From positions 2,225,550 through 2,289,549 of the forward strand of contig NZ_JH597773.1 of the NCBI RefSeq assembly GCF_000243335.1: DNA of 64,000 bases, read 5' to 3'. The notes beneath the pieces are model-generated. The model had not been told where the DNA came from. It saw nothing but the letters and a program-made list of their open reading frames with translations, and searched no databases. The position numbers and the translations under genes were made by a program. How positions within the stretch are numbered: the stretch's first letter is position 1; each line of letters starts with the position of its first letter. Of the stretch, positions 56,175 through 64,000 are shown one piece after another. This DNA is from Leptonema illini DSM 21528 (GTDB taxonomy: Bacteria > Spirochaetota > Leptospiria > Leptospirales > Leptonemataceae).

Positions 56175-57554
56175 TCAAAACAGCAGCTGCATGAATAGGA
56201 AGGCCAGTCCGTTGACGATCATATGTGTGACGATGGGGGCGACGATTCCAGGACGATGCTCTCGCAGAATGGCAAGTCCCGCTCCAAGTACCGTAAGCTG
56301 AGGCATAAGCACGGCGCTGTATGGATGAATGACAGCGAAAAAGAAGCCGCTGAAAAGCGCTGCAAGAAATCCCTGGAACCGAAAGCGAAAGAAGCCATAG
56401 ACGAAATTCCGAAAGATCACCTCTTCTACGATCGGCGCGATCACAACGGCGAGCAGAAAGACCTCCAGACGATGTCCATCGACATACTGCACGATAGGAT
56501 GCACGGAAGGCACTGCCTCGCCTCCGGCAAGCGTAACGGCAATCAATGTGGCAAGAGCGCCCACGGGAAAGATCACGGCCCAGGCAACGATACCGACACC
56601 GATCTCTTTAAATAAAGACGGCAAAAACGGACGCTGCGTAGGAGCGGTATCATTCTCTGATGAGACCTGATCAAATACGGGAACCCAGAAAAGCCAGCGC
56701 AGCATCTCGGGCCTTGTTTCACTTTTAAAATAAAGAAGGGAGATCAGGAAGGCTGCCGGGATCAAAACAAAATTAAACGGAAGCATCCACTGCTCGCTTA
56801 AAAAGCGCGAAAGGATCATGCCGACCGGAAACATGACGAATAAAAAGAGAATCGCCGTTTCCATGAAAACGGGTTGCTGCGCCGGCTTCACCGTATCAAG
56901 GAAGCGGCCGAAGTATGCCGGCGGTCGGTTAAAGAAGAATCGCACCGCTCCATAAAGCCCCAGAGTGATAATGAAAAGAAAGACGATACTGCCGATGTTA
57001 ATTGCGGTGAGCAACGATGCGGCCTTTTCTTTCACCTTTTTATGCTCTATCGCATAACGCTCGGGATCGTTTCTCTTCAAATAATCCAGAACGGCAAGCT
57101 CCGTCGCCGGCATAGTCAGAATAGCGTCTCCCTCAGATGGTAGAGAACGGTCGGCATAGAGATTCTGAAAGGCTTCTTTATAAGGGCCAAGGCTCTTTTC
57201 ATCATAACCGCCGATGTCTTCGCCGAGATGAGCCAGCACCATTCGCTTCTGCACCTGCACCTCTGGAGTACGAAAGGCCGGCTCACTGTCGATGGATTGT
57301 AACTGCCCGACAATGGCATTCTTGAGAACAGTCTTTTGTTCTTCGGTTTTCGCTTCGTCAATGTTCAGAGCTCCCGCTGCAATGAACTTGAAAAACAGAT
57401 CGCTCTGCGTCTTTGTAAGATCTTCAAGTACGGCACTATCGGTCTTCGGCTCGGGACGCAGAAAGAACGAACCGAATACGGCCAGGAAAAGTATGAGAAA
57501 AGTAACGCTTCTGAGAATGCGGTCAGCGACGGGGGGATCTTTTTCCACTGTCAT
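56175..57554 (-). CDS. CPBP-family intramembrane metalloprotease
   Basis: The protein has 459 residues with about eight hydrophobic helices. The CAAX/CPBP motif PIVEEVIFRNFVYG and a downstream His-containing helix FAVIHPYSA and THMIVNGLAF form the predicted active site. The large extracytoplasmic region (about 35-180) between the first two helices is unusual. Its ATG has GGAG upstream and lies 32 bases inside the end of the PseG-like gene. Confidence 0.85.
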   Translation of the reverse strand: MTVEKDPPVADRILRSVTFLILFLAVFGSFFLRPEPKTDSAVLEDLTKTQSDLFFKFIAAGALNIDEAKTEEQKTVLKNAIVGQLQSIDSEPAFRTPEVQVQKRMVLAHLGEDIGGYDEKSLGPYKEAFQNLYADRSLPSEGDAILTMPATELAVLDYLKRNDPERYAIEHKKVKEKAASLLTAINIGSIVFLFIITLGLYGAVRFFFNRPPAYFGRFLDTVKPAQQPVFMETAILFLFVMFPVGMILSRFLSEQWMLPFNFVLIPAAFLISLLYFKSETRPEMLRWLFWVPVFDQVSSENDTAPTQRPFLPSLFKEIGVGIVAWAVIFPVGALATLIAVTLAGGEAVPSVHPIVQYVDGHRLEVFLLAVVIAPIVEEVIFRNFVYGFFRFRFQGFLAALFSGFFFAVIHPYSAVLMPQLTVLGAGLAILREHRPGIVAPIVTHMIVNGLAFLFMQLLF

Positions 57555-58461
57555 TCCATAACTCCTCGACGGTTCGAACCAGGCTGCGCAGTCCAGGACG
57601 CTCTATCACATCCTTCCTCCATGCCTGCACGTCCACGGAAAGGGAGCGCGCCATGGCGTCGAGAATCATCCCGGCCGTGGTGCCTTCCCGTCGTTCGACG
57701 GACCGGAACCAGCGAGCGCCCGTTTTACGCGACAGATACTCGCTCAGCCGGTCGTGCACGGCCGATCCCGTTTCGAGCAGTACAGGGTTTGCACCAAGCA
57801 CCATCGCCTCCCAGAAGGTCATGCCCGGATACGTCAGAATAATATCGGTATCAAGCAACAGATCAAGATAGCGCGACCTCGTAAGGTAGGCGATCGTCGA
57901 AAGCCCGCCGGGCTTGCCCCCGACTCTTGTATAGAGAACCGAATCGTCCCCCGTCATGGAGGCGTCGATCTCATCGATCATCGTCGCATCCATGAATCCC
58001 TCGGGGCCGGCATAGAACGTTATCCGCGCAGCTCCGGGAAGCGCGGGTCGTCGCGGTCGGGCGATTCGCTCCGTTACCTCATCGTCAAAAAGGATGCGCC
58101 GGAAGATCTCGTCAAAACGATCGTCCAGCTCAGGATGCGGAAGCGTGTCATAAAAGACAATGCCACTATCGGCCGTTTTTCTTCGAGCATGCATGTTATC
58201 GATCGCAAGCACCCGAGTATCGCCAAAGGCTCCGGGGTCCATGTCTCTCGCATCAAGGATCAAGAGATCGACCGGCTCTGCGGCGACGATCTGCCTGGCC
58301 TGCTCTTCATCGTCGGCGATCATTCGCAGATGGCAGGGCATGCCCTTTTCATCGAGATGGCGCTTCAGCCTTTCCATACGCACCCTGTGCCCTGCTCCGG
58401 AATCAAGAGCAAGGATAAGGATGCGACGATCAGCCCCTGTCGAAACGTAGTTGTTCCACAT
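57523..58461 (-). CDS. PseG-like nucleotide-sugar hydrolase/glycosyltransferase
   Basis: With the ATG at 58461 it has 312 residues. The GT-B-like N-terminus (RRILILALDSGAGHRVRMERL) resembles PseG, which removes UDP from a sugar in pseudaminic acid synthesis, and the C-terminus (TYPGMTFWEAMVLGANPVLLE) resembles GT28-type enzymes. The PseG GxGHxxR motif is partly kept (GAGHRVRM). It overlaps the SpsF-like gene by 32 bases. A glycosylation role is inferred from the SpsF-like neighbour. Confidence 0.65.
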   Translation of the reverse strand: MWNNYVSTGADRRILILALDSGAGHRVRMERLKRHLDEKGMPCHLRMIADDEEQARQIVAAEPVDLLILDARDMDPGAFGDTRVLAIDNMHARRKTADSGIVFYDTLPHPELDDRFDEIFRRILFDDEVTERIARPRRPALPGAARITFYAGPEGFMDATMIDEIDASMTGDDSVLYTRVGGKPGGLSTIAYLTRSRYLDLLLDTDIILTYPGMTFWEAMVLGANPVLLETGSAVHDRLSEYLSRKTGARWFRSVERREGTTAGMILDAMARSLSVDVQAWRKDVIERPGLRSLVRTVEELWNDSGKRSPRR

Positions 58462-59167
58462 CACGATTGCCTTCAAATAAACCAGGCATGGCAAGAAACA
58501 GATCAAGTAAGCCGATCAAGGAATCCTCTTCAAGCCTTTCCGCCACGGCGACCAGCGTATCATAGTCGCGCCGCTCGTCAACGGTCAGACGGGGAAGCGG
58601 GCCGCCATACTGCGTTCGCCTGCGCCAGGACATCATAACGGGCGACGACTCATGCAGCACGGCAAAGCGTTCAGGATGATGCTTGATATGCAGGCTGACA
58701 TGCTCCCGGTGTATATCCTTTTCTTCTGGCGTGTCCGTCATCAAGGCCTGCATCGTGAAAACCTCCACGGCCGCTCCAAGAGGAAGATCGGTAAAAGAGA
58801 ACAGCTCGACGCCGACTTCCTTCATACGATTCAAAGAAAGGACAATATGATCCGGATCCGTAAACGGATTGTCGGCCGTTGCCCGCACGATCACATCAAG
58901 ATGCAAGGCAGTCGCCGCCTTACGATACCGCTCCCGCACATCATGCTCGGGCCCTGTAAGAAAAGGCAGCTTTTTTTCGACAAGATGCCGCCTGAGGTCT
59001 TCATCATCATCGGGAATAAGGAAGTAACATTGAATACCAGAGCGCGCAACTTGAGAGTAAACGCGCTCAACTACAGAGAGGGAAATCCTGAACGGCATCG
59101 GCAAAAAGCATTTTCCCGGCAGGCGGGTGGAGCGGCTTCGCGCCTGTATCAATACGGCGGCTTTCAT
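58430..59167 (-). CDS. SpsF-like cytidylyltransferase (acylneuraminate type)
   Basis: The 245-residue nucleotidyltransferase begins KAAVLIQARSRSTRLPGKCF, the NTP-binding signature of the CMP-NeuAc synthetase/SpsF family. It also has the TADNPFTDPDHI segment and TDLPLGAAVEVFTMQAL. It probably activates a sugar acid or similar sugar as a CMP/CDP derivative. It overlaps the spiro-SPASM gene by four bases and the PseG-like gene by 32, so the three should act together. Confidence 0.82.
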   Translation of the reverse strand: MKAAVLIQARSRSTRLPGKCFLPMPFRISLSVVERVYSQVARSGIQCYFLIPDDDEDLRRHLVEKKLPFLTGPEHDVRERYRKAATALHLDVIVRATADNPFTDPDHIVLSLNRMKEVGVELFSFTDLPLGAAVEVFTMQALMTDTPEEKDIHREHVSLHIKHHPERFAVLHESSPVMMSWRRRTQYGGPLPRLTVDERRDYDTLVAVAERLEEDSLIGLLDLFLAMPGLFEGNRDVEQLRFDRG

Positions 59168-60690
59168 GCGTTAAAGAAATACCAGTCGTCGCATGAGGCA
59201 CATTGCGGCAACACGCTCTCATACTCGCCCTTCATCCATGAGAGATGCAGATTGCGTCGCGACTCAAAGACCGAGAGCAGATCGCTCTCGCGCAGGGTCG
59301 GGCCTCCAGAAAGCTTCTGTCTGCATACAGGCATCTCGCCCTTTGCATTAATAAAGAAATCAAAGGCAAGATGACGGCAGTAATCCCTGTTCAGAGGACT
59401 GAGATCGACGACGTCCAGAGCGGGAAGAGCATCGCCGAAGCGACTGTATTTGCCGATCAGCGGCCGCACCTTATCGGCCGGGAAGCGTTTCATGAAGCCA
59501 TCGAGTTCTTCTTCATTCTCAGGCAGTCGGATCATCTCGGCGCAGACGTTTATCGCAACCGGATTCGCACAGATGGAATCAAGGAAGGAAAGAACGTCAT
59601 TCAGGCGGTCAACTCCCATCCAGCGGCGGTACTGCGCCTGTTTTAATGACGGCAGCCTTACGATCAACGTCATCAGCGACGGCGATCGCTGCGATCCCCC
59701 CGATCGTTCCGATAGATTCCATGCGGCGACTAACGAATCAAGCCGAGATCGAGTGAGGCCCACGCCCGGTGTCTCGATATAAAGAGCCTTCACCACATCG
59801 ATCGCAGAAAGAGCGGCGACAAAGTCATCCAGACCGGCATAGGCGAACGGATCACCCCGTCCGCCCAGACAGACGGTCACATCGTTCTCAAGCCGAAAAG
59901 CACGTAATGATTTCAGGATAAGCGACGCCTGTTCTTCGTCTAACGAATGCTTTTCAGTGGTCGGGTAGACTGTCGGCTGCACGGCCTGCTCCGTCGTGAG
60001 CTCGATCTCCAGATAAGACGGCTGTCGTCCGCAGAGATCCGCTTCAGAACGCACGACATCCGACAGCTGTTCGTGTACAAGGTCTGGGTATTTACGATAT
60101 ACACGAAGGGCACGATCGGCGGAACGGGCGTCCAGACAATCAAGACGCAGGCGATAGGCGCGCAGATCGGGCGTCGCATAATGCAGATCGATATCGACAT
60201 CCTGAATATTGCGAAAGCAGAAGGCTCTCAGCGCCTCAATCGTCGGCTGCTGCATGCCCTCCGGAGGCATATCGGTAAAAAGATCGCCCGATACGATATC
60301 AAACAGGAACCCCGGAACGGCCGTATCGGAGTAAGAATAATGCGTGCGGAACTTCAGATGGCGTTCGAGCATCTGCATGCCCTGCCTGACGTCAAGAAAC
60401 GGCACGATGCCTGGGAAAACGACGGCCACCTCATCAGCAGAGATGCAGCCATGCAGGGCAATCGCAATCGGACCGGAATAAGAACGAACGTTCACAGGGC
60501 CGATCTTCTCGTTGATCGCCGTCGCCAACCGCTCTGCCTGAGATGCGGCTGATACATTGCACAGTATATCAAGTTCCGGTTTATTCGATAGAGCGTGAAT
60601 AAAATCGCCGAGGCGTCTGACAGAAGACGCAAGCAGTTCCTCATGCAGAACGGGAGGCGTTTCCAGACAGAGGATAACCCTGTTCGTCAT
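59164..60690 (-). CDS. Spiro-SPASM protein with inactivated radical-SAM core
   Basis: The 508-residue protein is typical of spirochaetes. Residues 1-180 look like a nucleotidyltransferase fold: YSYSDTAVPGFLFDIVSGDLF resembles the matching loop of the SpsF neighbour. Residues 220-420 match a radical-SAM barrel (EIELTTE.., CLGGRGDPFAYAGL), but the CxxxCxxC cluster is replaced by Gln235, Pro239 and Tyr242 at the exact spacing. The C-terminal SPASM region keeps Cys438, Cys456, Cys497 and Cys500. Without the cluster it is unlikely to cleave SAM; a scaffold or SPASM-cluster role is possible. It overlaps both neighbours by four bases. Confidence 0.85.
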   Translation of the reverse strand: MTNRVILCLETPPVLHEELLASSVRRLGDFIHALSNKPELDILCNVSAASQAERLATAINEKIGPVNVRSYSGPIAIALHGCISADEVAVVFPGIVPFLDVRQGMQMLERHLKFRTHYSYSDTAVPGFLFDIVSGDLFTDMPPEGMQQPTIEALRAFCFRNIQDVDIDLHYATPDLRAYRLRLDCLDARSADRALRVYRKYPDLVHEQLSDVVRSEADLCGRQPSYLEIELTTEQAVQPTVYPTTEKHSLDEEQASLILKSLRAFRLENDVTVCLGGRGDPFAYAGLDDFVAALSAIDVVKALYIETPGVGLTRSRLDSLVAAWNLSERSGGSQRSPSLMTLIVRLPSLKQAQYRRWMGVDRLNDVLSFLDSICANPVAINVCAEMIRLPENEEELDGFMKRFPADKVRPLIGKYSRFGDALPALDVVDLSPLNRDYCRHLAFDFFINAKGEMPVCRQKLSGGPTLRESDLLSVFESRRNLHLSWMKGEYESVLPQCASCDDWYFFNA

Positions 60691-61703
60691 TTCCCCTGAG
60701 GCTCTCCGGGCTTTCGAATAACAAGATTACGCTTTCGCTCTTCGATCCAGCGTTCGAAGGATTCATCGGCTTTATCGTAGAAAAGCTGCATGCGAATCAT
60801 CTCGCGGATCTTCTCAAGAGAAACGGGGCGCTTCCCTTCAAGCAGAACGATGCGATATCGGTTCGTGCTATCGCGAAAGACGGGCGAAACCGCTCCTTGC
60901 GGAAGGTTATACAGCATACCGGCAAGCACGCGGTCTTCACGGGCCAGGTCATCGATGGGGATCCAGAGACGAATGCCGCCGCCGGCCTTAAACGGAGAAA
61001 CGTTCTCGGGAAGCGATCGCGCTACGTCACCGAAACTCGCCGGATTCGCCGATACCTGAGAATGGACCTGGCGAGCACGTTTGTCGATTTCTCGCTCGGC
61101 GGCAATCGTCGGAGCAACAGGAAAAACGATCTCGCGAAAGAGCAGCTCCACGCCGACACGATGAGCGTTCTGTTTATAGAACTTTTCAACCTCTTTTTCA
61201 TCGGGCTGCGGAATCGTCACTTTGATCTGAACGATCTGCTGTCGCACCATCTGATAGCGCAGGCTTTCCTTCCAGAGCCGGAACGAAACCTGCGTTTCGC
61301 GCTCGATGCGCGCCTTGAAGGCCTCTTCATCGGTCTCCTTTGCCATCTCCATGCGACGCTTGATCTCGTTATCAATGCGCTCATCGCTGACGACGATCGA
61401 CTCCTCTTCGGCGACCTGATCGACGATGGATTTTTCAATGAGGAAGTTCTCCACTTCTTTCGGAGTCGCCCGTCCCTGACGGAAGAGCTTCACCAGAGCG
61501 GAGCCGTCTTCGTAATCGATATCGGTGATCGGTCGTGTTCCGACAAGCAGACGAACGGAGTTGATGCGCTCTCCCTCGACGGTGCTCTTATCGAATTTTT
61601 TGATCTGCGCCTGCTTCTCGTCGGCAGAAGAACATGCAGAGGCGAAAAGCGACAGAGCAAGAAAAAGCAGCGATCTGAGAGGCAGCGATAGGAAACGTTT
61701 CAT
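60687..61703 (-). CDS. SurA/PpiC-type peptidyl-prolyl isomerase, lipoprotein
   Basis: The 338-residue exported chaperone has a lipobox Phe-Ala-Ser-Ala-Cys (Cys24). A SurA-like helical N-domain (about 45-170) precedes a parvulin-type domain (about 180-300: RVGVELLFREIVFP, PASFGDVARSLPENVSPFKAGGGI). It should help folding of outer-membrane proteins. It is 2 bases after carA and overlaps the spiro-SPASM gene by four bases. Confidence 0.85.
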   Translation of the reverse strand: MKRFLSLPLRSLLFLALSLFASACSSADEKQAQIKKFDKSTVEGERINSVRLLVGTRPITDIDYEDGSALVKLFRQGRATPKEVENFLIEKSIVDQVAEEESIVVSDERIDNEIKRRMEMAKETDEEAFKARIERETQVSFRLWKESLRYQMVRQQIVQIKVTIPQPDEKEVEKFYKQNAHRVGVELLFREIVFPVAPTIAAEREIDKRARQVHSQVSANPASFGDVARSLPENVSPFKAGGGIRLWIPIDDLAREDRVLAGMLYNLPQGAVSPVFRDSTNRYRIVLLEGKRPVSLEKIREMIRMQLFYDKADESFERWIEERKRNLVIRKPGEPQGK

Positions 61704-61705
61704 GG

Positions 61706-62791
61706 TCAGCGCCGTCCTGCGTAATGGGCGTCGACCATCCGGTAGAAATCGGCGAACATATGCAGCGAATCATGCGGCCCCGGACTCGCCTCAGGATGAT
61801 GCTGCACGCTGATCACGGGCCCCGCCGTGTCGCGAAAGCCTTCGACCGTCTGATCGTTCAGGTTCGTGTAGATGATGTCTAACCCTCCGGCGCCCGTCGT
61901 GTCTACGGCGAAGCCGTGGTTCTGCGCCGTAATCTCGACGCGTCCGGTTCGCACGTCGCGCACGGGCTGGTTACCGCCGCGGTGGCCGAACTTGAGCTTG
62001 TAAGTCTTCCAGTTGCGCGCAAGCCCGAGGATCTGATGACCGAGGCAGATGCCAAAGAGCGGCTTGCCCGAATCCAGAAGCGCACGAGTCGTCGTGATGG
62101 GCGTATGAAGCGGCTCGGGATCGCCCGGACCGTTCGAGAGAAAATAACAGTCGAATCCTTTCAGATCATCAAAGGACGTTCCGGCCGGGAAGACGTGGAC
62201 CTCGAATCCGCTCTCATTCAGGTAACGCAGGATAGCACGCTTTACGCCGAAATCAAGCACGGCGATCTTATAACGTTTGCCCTCGGTCGAGCCGAACACA
62301 TAGGGCTTCGTCGTCGTCACGACCGTCGCAAGATCCTGTCCGGTCATCGACGGAATCGAGCGCACTCGCTCAAGCATCTCTTGATTATAAGCGCCCTGAA
62401 AGATGCCGCCTCGCATCGCCCCTTCGTTGCGCAGAGTAAGAACCAGCTTTCGTGTATCGATGCCTTCGATGCCGGGAATGCCCTGCTCGATCAGGTAGTC
62501 GCCCAGAGACTGCTGCGAGAGATGATTCGAAGGGCGACGCACATATTGCTTCACCACAAATCCGGCGCACTGCACACGACCCGACTGATCATGCAACTCG
62601 TTCACGCCGTAGTTGCCGATCATGGGATAGGTCATCGTCACAATCTGTCCGCAGTAGGACGGATCTGTCAGGATTTCCTGGTATCCGCTCATCGACGTAT
62701 TGAAGCAGACCTCGCCGGTCGACTCCTGAGAGGCTCCAAATGATCGGCCTCGAAATATCAGGCCATTTTCCAGTACAAGAACAGCAGTCAC
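61706..62791 (-). CDS. carA: Carbamoyl-phosphate synthase small subunit CarA
   Basis: CarA hydrolyses glutamine and feeds ammonia to CarB for pyrimidine and arginine synthesis. The 361-residue protein starts with GTG at 62791 (GGAGG is 12 bases upstream). The N-terminal domain (FNTSMSGYQEILTDPSYCGQIV) and class I amidotransferase domain with catalytic Cys in FGICLGHQILGLA and His in VQHHPEASPGP are intact. carB is not in the window. It heads the coupled run that ends with the CPBP gene. Confidence 0.96.
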   Translation of the reverse strand: MTAVLVLENGLIFRGRSFGASQESTGEVCFNTSMSGYQEILTDPSYCGQIVTMTYPMIGNYGVNELHDQSGRVQCAGFVVKQYVRRPSNHLSQQSLGDYLIEQGIPGIEGIDTRKLVLTLRNEGAMRGGIFQGAYNQEMLERVRSIPSMTGQDLATVVTTTKPYVFGSTEGKRYKIAVLDFGVKRAILRYLNESGFEVHVFPAGTSFDDLKGFDCYFLSNGPGDPEPLHTPITTTRALLDSGKPLFGICLGHQILGLARNWKTYKLKFGHRGGNQPVRDVRTGRVEITAQNHGFAVDTTGAGGLDIIYTNLNDQTVEGFRDTAGPVISVQHHPEASPGPHDSLHMFADFYRMVDAHYAGRR

Positions 62792-62834
62792 GGCGCCAGT
62801 TCACCTCCGTCAGGGAGACTGTCAAGCAGGGCCC

Positions 62835-62925
62835 GCCCGCACCCCCTGCGTGCGACGAGGTGACGCGCTCCTGCGTCAATCGTCGCCGCTCCGCACTCCT
62901 GCTCCGCTACGCAGGGGGAGCGGGC
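62835..62925. repeat. Imperfect inverted repeat upstream of carA
   Basis: The 321-base gap 62792-63112 has no gene. It holds GCCCGCACCCCCTGCGT (62835-62851) and its reverse complement at 62909-62925 with one mismatch, enclosing 57 bases. The motif CTGTCAAG precedes it at 62819-62826, as at 31190-31197 before the other palindrome. It could be a carA leader structure, a REP-like element or debris from the adjacent IS element. Confidence 0.6.
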
Positions 62926-63034
62926 AGGCTGGAAAGTGGAACAACGGCAATACCGGTCGGGCCGCTCTGCCCTCCGTGGCTCGCTTTCGGGCGAGAGTGA
63001 AGGGGCTGGAATGGGGGGCACTGGAATAACGGGC

Positions 63035-64000
63035 CCACCCGAGTCTGTCGAAAAACCTGAATCAATTCTGAATTCCCCTGGAAATTACCGGCCGGGTAGA
63101 TTATCGGGGAGCATGGCACGCTACAAACAGCCTGACTCTGATCAGAGCCAGATCGTTATCTTGAATTTCTCGGAGTTGTTTCCGGAGGATCATCCCATCT
63201 CCCGCCTGCTTGAGACGGTCCGGCGGCTAGATCTCAGCCGCTTTGATGCGAGTTACAGGAATGATTCGAAGCAGGGAGGTCGCCCGGCCATGCCGCCCGA
63301 CCGAGTTCTGGCTATCATCATCTATTCATTGTTGTATGGAAACCTTTCCATGCGAGCCCTTGAGCGAGATCTCGGACAGCGTGCAGATTTGATGTATCTG
63401 TCCGGTGGGATGGAGATGGATCATTCAACCCTCGGAAAGTTCCGGCTGAGGCATGCGGCAGCAATTCAGGAATTGTTCACGCAGACAGTGTTCCTCGGTA
63501 TCGAATCGGGATTCATCGATCTGGATACCGTCAGCATTGACAGCACAAAGATCAAGGCCAGTGCAAACAGACGGGATATAGGCACTCGCGAGGAACTTGA
63601 AAGGCGTTACGAGCATCTTGAATCTGTCTGTAAGAAACGCTACGATGAATGGGAGGCATCACAGAACGATGCAGAACAGGAATTACTGGCAAAGAAAATC
63701 CAACAACTGGAGATCCAGAAAGAGAAGCTGTCTCTGGGGCTGGAGTTCTTGAAATCCAGACCTGACCGAAAGCGAGTTCATCTTACAGATCCAGATGCAG
63801 ACTGGCACAAAGACGGATCCAACAGCTTCATCGTGGGTTATTCGGCCCAGAATGCAGTGGATTTCCAGAGTGGCATGATTGTTTATCAGGAAATTGTTAC
63901 GGGACAGAGCGACAGTACATTCACCAGTTCGCTTGTGAACAGAGTTGAGGGCGTAAAGGCGGAGTTCCTTCCCAAAAAAACAGACGAAATCAAATACGTT
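63035..64000 (+). mobile_element. Insertion sequence, left part (IS1182-like), truncated by window
   Basis: The transposase gene and its upstream end, probably near 63035-63060 (GAGTCTGTCGAAAAACC), form an IS of the IS1182/IS5-like DDE type. The terminal inverted repeat cannot be proved because the other end lies outside the window. Confidence 0.6.
63113..64000 (+). CDS. Transposase, 5' part (IS1182 family, DDE type)
   Basis: The first 296 codons run open to the window edge. The N-terminal DUF772-like part (about 10-115) holds GRPAMPPDRVLAIIIYSLLYGN and MDHSTLGKFR. The first catalytic Asp is likely in VSIDSTKIKASANRR (about residue 142). A coiled insert (165-215) and the VGYSAQNAVD segment follow. 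The frame is intact so far, so the element may be active. It sits next to carA, in the gap with the imperfect palindrome. Confidence 0.88.
   Translation, partial: MARYKQPDSDQSQIVILNFSELFPEDHPISRLLETVRRLDLSRFDASYRNDSKQGGRPAMPPDRVLAIIIYSLLYGNLSMRALERDLGQRADLMYLSGGMEMDHSTLGKFRLRHAAAIQELFTQTVFLGIESGFIDLDTVSIDSTKIKASANRRDIGTREELERRYEHLESVCKKRYDEWEASQNDAEQELLAKKIQQLEIQKEKLSLGLEFLKSRPDRKRVHLTDPDADWHKDGSNSFIVGYSAQNAVDFQSGMIVYQEIVTGQSDSTFTSSLVNRVEGVKAEFLPKKTDEIKYV

Noticed and set aside
57754-58638. 294-codon plus-strand frame
   Set aside because: Antisense to the PseG-like and SpsF-like genes; no signal, motif or ribosome site supports it.
61916-62743. 275-codon plus-strand frame
   Set aside because: Antisense to carA, which has all catalytic motifs.
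1-64000. tRNA, rRNA or CRISPR array
   Set aside because: Intergenic gaps are short and none shows a cloverleaf pattern, rRNA motif or regularly spaced repeats.

Overview
The window is chromosomal DNA from a Gram-negative-type spirochaete. I infer the order Leptospirales, with Leptonema or a close relative as the best guess. The signs are a spiro-SPASM protein, many lipoproteins with loose lipoboxes, class III cyclase and GGDEF/EAL signalling proteins, a FecR-like repeat protein and a Castor/Pollux-type ion channel. Genes are densely packed, mostly on the minus strand, and often joined by 4-base stop/start overlaps. No rRNA, tRNA or CRISPR array was recognised.

Layout. 0.1-5.7 kb holds envelope and secreted proteins, including two tandem secreted hydrolase-like paralogues (about 86% identical), each followed by a strong terminator. 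5.8-13.9 kb (minus) holds cheY-scpA, then zapB-like, zapA, fau, cheW, cheA and cheB. The CheA carries a C-terminal CheC-like domain, and a structured gap between zapA and fau is a 6S RNA candidate. 14-20 kb (minus) holds infC-rpmI-rplT, glyA, a lipoate ligase, an RsbW-like kinase and typA. 20.2-26.1 kb (plus) is a three-gene cluster of Cache-HAMP adenylate/guanylate cyclase, FecR/Fn3-like repeat protein and membrane protein. 26.1-36.3 kb holds a possible beta-solenoid lipoprotein, TrpB2-type synthase, plsX, murB, mazG, a receiver/kinase hybrid, nadB and an S41 protease. 36.5-44.6 kb holds purL, purH and purN around a pair of unknown small paralogues and a GGDEF/EAL protein. 44.7-50.7 kb holds hydrolases, an outer-membrane protein, ExbB/ExbD and tsaE-tsaB. 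50.7-56.1 kb holds RNase R, a Castor/Pollux channel with a small lipoprotein, and an alpha carbonic anhydrase. 56.2-62.8 kb (minus) is a translationally coupled run: carA, a SurA-like PPIase, spiro-SPASM, an SpsF-like cytidylyltransferase, a PseG-like protein and a CPBP protease. The window ends inside an IS transposase.

The most interesting locus is the spiro-SPASM/SpsF/PseG run. Its central protein appears to be a radical-SAM fold in which all three cluster cysteines are replaced at their exact spacing. It is preceded by a nucleotidyltransferase-like domain and sits beside two sugar-nucleotide-type enzymes. This suggests a spirochaete-specific surface or flagellar modification pathway, which is inference.
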